The notes beneath the pieces were generated by a model. The model had not been told where the DNA came from, searched no databases, and worked only from the letters and a program-made list of their open reading frames with translations. A stretch of 64,000 bases of DNA. It comes from Brienomyrus brachyistius (taxonomy: Eukaryota; Chordata; Actinopteri; Osteoglossiformes; Mormyridae). The stretch is from NCBI RefSeq assembly GCF_023856365.1, contig NC_064553.1:19183453-19247452 (forward strand). Direction: 5' to 3'. This document shows, piece by piece, positions 56,610 to 64,000 of the stretch. The position numbers were made by a program, and so were the translations under genes. Positions within the stretch are counted from its first letter, which is position 1, and each line of letters begins with the position of its first letter.

Positions 56610-57055
56610 TCTGCAAACACCGGGAGAGAATACAGAGAGATGGGGGCATGGAATCCAAATCCGCAAGGTGTGAGGCTATAGTGCTAAACACTTGGAGAGT
56701 GTACAGAGAGATGGGGGCATGGAACCCAAACCTGCAAGGTGTGAGGCTATAGTGCTAAACACTGGGAGAGCATACAGAGAGATGGGGGCATGGAACCAAA
56801 ACCCTCAAGGTGTGAGGCAATAGTGCTAAACACTTGGAGAGTGTATAGAGAGATGGGGGCATGGAATCCAAACCCGCAAGGTGTGAGGCTATAATGCTAA
56901 ACACTTGGAGAGTGTACAGAGAGATGGGGGCATGGAACCCAAACCTGCAAGGTGTGAGGCTATAGTGCTACACACTGGGAGAACATACAGAGAGATGAGG
57001 CATGAAACCCAAACCTGCAAGATGTGAGGCTATAGCGCTAAACACTGGGAGAGTG
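56610..57055. repeat. Minisatellite, 71-bp unit, about six copies, SINE-derived
   Basis: The anchor TGGGGGCATG recurs at 56641, 56712, 56783, 56854 and 56925, with a variant at 56996: exactly 71 bp apart each time. The unit (GGTGTGAGGCTATAGTGCTAAACAC and GGAACCCAAACCTGCAA) matches the B-box to A-box part of the minus-strand SINE head seen at 22290-22355. Confidence 0.9.
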
Positions 57056-57312
57056 ACTGCAGTATTTGGTGCTTTGTTTTGGTAGATTTTTTTAAGTATA
57101 CAGTTCATATATGCATGTAAATGTTTTATAATACTATGTTGTTATTATACACCACTGCCTGAATCAGCACAATGGGAGAATAATCTCTATTATCTAATAC
57201 TTCAACGTTAGAAGTAGAATTGTGTAGTATTTAGGATATAGATGAGCAACAATACAGCTTGTTTGTACTTCTAATTATGCAGATTGATTTCTACGAACTG
57301 TTTTCAGAGCTT

Positions 57313-57358
57313 ATGGATAGATGGATGGATGGATGGATGGATGGATGGATGGATGGAT
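57313..57358. repeat. (GGAT)n microsatellite
   Basis: About eleven GGAT units are seen directly; no SINE body is attached. Confidence 0.95.
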
Positions 57359-60300
57359 TAAATTTTGAGTTTGACATGTGTTCCCATTGTCCATGGCCAT
57401 TAGTGAGCGTATTTTTTTTAAATCCTGTCACTAACTTACTGTGATCGTAGCAATTTAGGGACTGATCTTTTTTGAATCGCATTAACATAATTCTAAAGTG
57501 AAATTACACATTTTGAAATTGCACATTTTGAGCTTGGTAGTAGCAGTATTAGCGATACTAATTATACATGTGGAAGACAATGGAACATTCTTATCCAATC
57601 CTTTTACCTGCCCTATTATCCTGCTTCCTTATGTTGCTGTCAGGAGTCAGACCGGGCTGTATGTGTCAGTTTTCTGCATATGGTCATTATCCTGACTTAA
57701 GCCCACCTTGGTTTGTGATTAAAATGTAGAATGGTGGCTTACATGAAGTGAGTGAACAACTGGGACTCTTTTTATAACAGTCATTTTAGAATAAATGAAA
57801 GTTAATCATAGAATTTTAAAAAATGAAAGATGGCAAAATGTCATATGCAAATTGTTCCTGACAATACTGTTGTCACATTTGTTGTGGCAATCTTCCCCCA
57901 GTTTTCATAATTCTAGACACCAAAAGAACCATAAACTGAATTCTTACACAGATCCATAACACTTATCTTTATTCAGGCACAGAGACATTTTAAAAATGTA
58001 TGCTTTATATTTGTTTAACATCAAAAGTATATGCAGAGCAAAATGAATGCTAATGCACATGCATTAAAAGGTGGTAATTAGCAAAGTGTATATTTGACAA
58101 TCTAAAGGACAAACAGTTTGGTGACTTGGTGTTTCTAGAAAATTGTGTGTATCCAAGTACTACAGTTGGAAGTTGGATGGAGGGATGGCTGGATGGATAG
58201 ATTGGTGGATGTATTCTTTGACTTGTATAGTTAATGTGGATGTGCAGGAAGCAAAACTGACTTATGAGAGTATTTGACTTAAGTGGACTACAGTAAAAGT
58301 TGGTTGGCAATGGAGTTTTGTCAGCCGCTTTACACAGTAATTACCAACTGATGTTTAATGTTTTAGAAAATTCTGTCTTTGCAACCTTCTTGCTTTCTTT
58401 TTCATAAGATGATTCATATTGTTTTAAATGTGTCATTAAAATGCTGTATAGATCGGCTCTAAATAGGAAAATGGAAAGATATGGAATGTTTGAGCTATAA
58501 CAGTTTCAGGAAATCGGCACATGCTATGTGTTGAAACCACGCTATTTTTAATATGGACTGGCTTGTCAATGAGCAGCAAATCCCGGAAGCCCTCGCTGTA
58601 GCCACCTTTTTTTGAGTAAATGACACGATTTTCAAGGCAAGAAAAGAATAATGTGGCATAGATGTGGGTCTTAGCCTCACTCGCATGTAGTTACATATCT
58701 AGCCTTGCAGCAGCATATGAGATCAACCATCTGTCTTCGAGTATATCAATGTTAGGATTGAACTGATTCTGAAGTCTGCACCATATTTATTTTACAAAGA
58801 TTGTATTGAGCTGCATACTTTAAACAAGGATAACCTGTGGGGACGAAATATAATGGATCTCTGTGTGACCCGCTATGTGCGAGCACTCTCCATCAGTTCT
58901 TTCTGAGGGCTGCGAGAGCCTGTTGCCGTGGATACAGCTCTTTCACTCAGACAGCAGACTGTTTGCTTGCTGTCTCCACAAAGGGTGCTTAGGAGGCAGA
59001 GTGGCTCGTGTGCATGTGTGGGTGTGTGTATATGCCTATGTGGACGTGTGCAATTAAAGTGTGCGGCATGCGTGGAAGAGAGCCTGTGCTTCTGTCTTTC
59101 TGCATAAAAGTGCTTTTTGTCATATTTTTTCATTAATTTGGAATTGCCTGTTTGCCAAATTCTGAGAAAAATGACAGAAACACACAAGATGTAGCTTCAT
59201 TTTTACATGCTGTACAAAACAAAAAGCCATTTTGTGACCCATGTTTGCTTTCCACTGTTAAACCCCCAACCACTGTTAAATGACATTATGACAAGTTCAG
59301 CTGGATTTAAGTTAACTTAGAACCAAGAGCGTGACAAATGCGAAGCTTCGTTACATTACAGCATTGCAGAATTACACCCTAGGTTCAGCTATTTACAATT
59401 AACACTGAGCACTTGCTTATATAAGTAAATATGTCACTTTGTATTAAACTCCCATGGATTTTTTCCCTCTCGTTGACTTAATCACATTTTCGTCAATTAC
59501 AGTAAATGTTTGTATATACTGTATTGCCTACTGATCACTATTTGAAAATAGTAACTATTGTTTGCTCATGCATGCATTTTCACCACACATCTTTCTGAGT
59601 GGGGGCGTCTTTGAATGAACATCCCCCAACCGCGCCCCCGCCGCCCCCAGGCTGCTGTTCTCGCTGATCCTCATCTCTCTGCCATGTTTATTCTATCCCA
59701 CATTTCTCTGCTCACAGACGAGAGTGGCAGCGCCCACGCAGGGCCTCGGCACATTATCCTGTAGGCAGAATTCTAACCCTAACCTCTGGGGCTCCCTGGG
59801 AACACCTTGGAAGAGTGTACAGAGTCGCCCTATTTTCATAAGCCTCTCATTTCCACCCACCCCCACCCCCCACTTCCCATCTAGCACCCCCTTCCCTTCT
59901 CTTTGCTCTCATTGCAGAGGAGGTAGCCTATATCCAGCTAGTGTGTCTATCCATGGCAGCAGTCCCACTGGCCCGTTTGCAGCCAATGGGATCGCTGCGA
60001 GGCCTGGAGGGCCTGTAGCCCTGTTCAGCAGGATCTGTAGGAGAGGAGCAGAGTTACTCACGCAAGACTGTGCAGAAGTCTGGGGCTGTTAAAGGGATAT
60101 CACGACAATGGTAACTTTGGTTATCTTTGGTGGAGGAGTTCTGTTCACGACAATATTAAAGATTTATGATATTCATTAATTGGGTGTTTGTAGATGGAGA
60201 GGACCCTTGTTGACCTGTGCAGTGTGTTATTCCAGACTGTGTTTTATGCATGAATGCAGTTAGAATCACCTTATGTTCTATGCTTATGGCAAACGATTTC

Positions 60301-60384
60301 ACACAATGTTCTCTCATTATGCCGGTTAAAAAGGTACCATAATTACCCCAATAAGTGATTATGCATTTATAATGTATGGGTTTA

Positions 60385-60680
60385 TATGTGTACGTGGCAG
60401 TGCAGCAATTAGCACTGCAGGCTCACAGCTCCTTGTCTGGGGGATTAAATCCAAACCCCTGCTCTGTCTACACAGCTTCGTGACATTTTTTCTTTGTCTG
60501 GGTGCATTTCCTCCATGTAGGTGAGTCTGGCTATTAATGTGCTGAACTGTGTGAGCATGTGACCTACGATGGACCGGAATGCTGTCTGGTGTTTATCTTT
60601 CCTATGTTTCTGGGATGGACTACAGGTTCCCTTTGACCCTGAATTGGATCTGCTGTTATGGAAGCAGCCATCTTTACACT
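60385..60680 (+). repeat. Decayed tRNA-SINE, plus strand
   Basis: Head GGCAGTGCAGCAATTAGCACTG, a B-box-like GGATTAAATCC, and the later GACCCTGAATTGGAT ... TATGGAAG motif follow the family layout. Confidence 0.55.
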
Positions 60681-60789
60681 TCCAGAACAAATTAATTAGT
60701 CTTTTTCCTGTAGATGCAGCATTGAAGGAACACATACTGTTCTTAGTCAGGGCGACCTGGAGCTTGTTTGGGATATAAGACTATCACTG

Positions 60790-60978
60790 GGTGGGCAGGC
60801 AAACATACACACACCATAAGTCATTGAGAAATATCCAGAATGGATGTCCGTAGCTGACTGCAGAGAGAAACCAGAGCAAATCTACATGGGAAGAATGCCA
60901 CAACCATAGCAGAGGTGGGACTGAAACTCACAACCCTAAAGATGCAAGGCAATAGTCCTACCTACTGAGCCACCCATA
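60790..60978 (-). repeat. Decayed tRNA-SINE, minus strand
   Basis: On the minus strand the head GGTGGCTCAGTAGGTAGGAC and GAGTTTCAGTCCC (B-box-like) are visible. It ends about 115 bases before calcium-channel exon 2. Confidence 0.55.
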
Positions 60979-61070
60979 TAAGTAAAAAGCTTGTTGGAAA
61001 ATTAAAATATACTAATTATTTTGTTGTTTCTGTATACATAAATGTGTCATATGCAATTAGTTTGGATTGT

Positions 61071-61079
61071 TTCCTTAAC
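61071..61079 (+). other. U12-type branch point (TTCCTTAAC)
   Basis: A perfect consensus match. The distance to the CAC acceptor (61091-61093) is within the narrow range typical for minor introns. Confidence 0.9.
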
Positions 61080-61093
61080 TGTTACTGTGTCAC

Positions 61094-61199
61094 TCCGTTT
61101 GAGTACATGATCCTGGCCACTATCATTGCTAACTGCATCGTTCTGGCACTGGAGCAGCATTTGCCTGGAGAGGACAAAACCCCCATGTCAAAGAGACTG
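61094..61199 (+). CDS. cacna1e: Cav2-type calcium channel alpha-1, second coding exon (S1 of repeat I)
   Basis: The 106-nt exon encodes residues 88-123: [20 protein letters not shown] forms transmembrane helix S1 of the first repeat, followed by [15 protein letters not shown] in the S1-S2 loop. It follows the AT-AC intron, and ends CTG|GTGAGG at an ordinary GT donor in phase 0. KTPMSKRL is closer to CACNA1E (KTPMSRRL) than to CACNA1A and CACNA1B (KTPMSERL). No defect is seen. The flanking longer frame (61044-61487) is just intronic read-through. Confidence 0.9.

Positions 61200-64000
<2,801 letters not shown>

Larger units (their letters stand above)
54313..61093 (+). other. Minor (U12-type) AT-AC intron
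   Basis: The intron starts ATATCCTTT and ends CAC. TTCCTTAAC, a perfect match to the U12 branch-point consensus, lies at 61071-61079, so the branch A (61078) is 15 bases from the 3' end. Splicing here gives codons GAA TGG CCT CCG TTT GAG TAC (EWPPFEY), the conserved family sequence. At 6.8 kb it carries a SINE (55138-55345), a SINE-derived minisatellite (56610-57055), a GGAT microsatellite (57313-57358) and two more SINEs (60385-60680, 60790-60978). The rest is AT-rich and unrecognised. Minor introns at matching positions of voltage-gated channel genes are established knowledge. Confidence 0.9.

Overview
This is a piece of a vertebrate nuclear genome, almost certainly from a ray-finned fish. 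It is AT-rich with very long introns. Its repeats are typical of fish: Tc1/mariner relatives, PIF/Harbinger, L2-like LINEs, tRNA-derived SINEs, and Gypsy and Gmr1-like LTR elements. No bacterial-style operon, CRISPR array, rRNA or tRNA gene is visible. Host protein-coding sequence makes up only about 1 kb; most of the rest is transposon remains, microsatellites and unexplained AT-rich DNA.

Two host genes lie on the + strand. From 1 to about 15 kb is the 3' end of an astrotactin gene (best guess astn1). Its last three coding exons are 5568-5668, 8537-8720 and 14091-14328, joined in frame through GT-AG introns and ending at a TAA. From about 53.2 kb to the right edge is the 5' end of a Cav2-type calcium channel alpha-1 gene (best guess cacna1e, R-type). 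Its first three coding exons are 54050-54312, 61094-61199 and 62514-62653. They encode the cytosolic N-terminus and S1, S2 and the start of S3 of repeat I. Coding intron 1 of this gene is a textbook minor-spliceosome AT-AC intron, with ATATCCTTT at the 5' site, TTCCTTAAC as branch point and CAC at the 3' site. Reading it as AT-AC restores the conserved WPPFEYM junction exactly. A weak GT-AG pair nested just inside it would also keep frame and add 15 residues.

The 39 kb between the two genes is a transposon graveyard with clear layering. 15.5-23.5 kb: a solo LTR, Gypsy fragments, Tc1-like elements split by later LINE and Tigger-like insertions, and a tRNA-SINE inside a LINE tail inside a Tc1 remnant. 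23.5-31.2 kb: a full-length Gypsy element with nearly identical 1.1-kb LTRs, a tRNA-Ser-type primer site, an intact gag ORF and a frameshifted pol, inserted into a dead Harbinger transposase. 31.5-37.4 kb: solo LTRs and SINEs with visible target-site duplications. 40.0-40.5 kb: an 86-bp minisatellite. 40.7-49.9 kb: a decayed composite of Gmr1-like LTR retroelements, a Gypsy lineage with integrase ahead of reverse transcriptase. It contains an inverted, internally permuted pol fragment and a separate LINE insertion.

The strongest items for follow-up are the AT-AC intron and its nested GT-AG alternative, the permuted Gmr1-like pol, the young but disabled Gypsy copy with a second primer-site-like motif in its LTR, and a 71-bp minisatellite in the calcium-channel intron that looks derived from a SINE head. 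All family and clade names come from reading motifs by eye; no database search was run.
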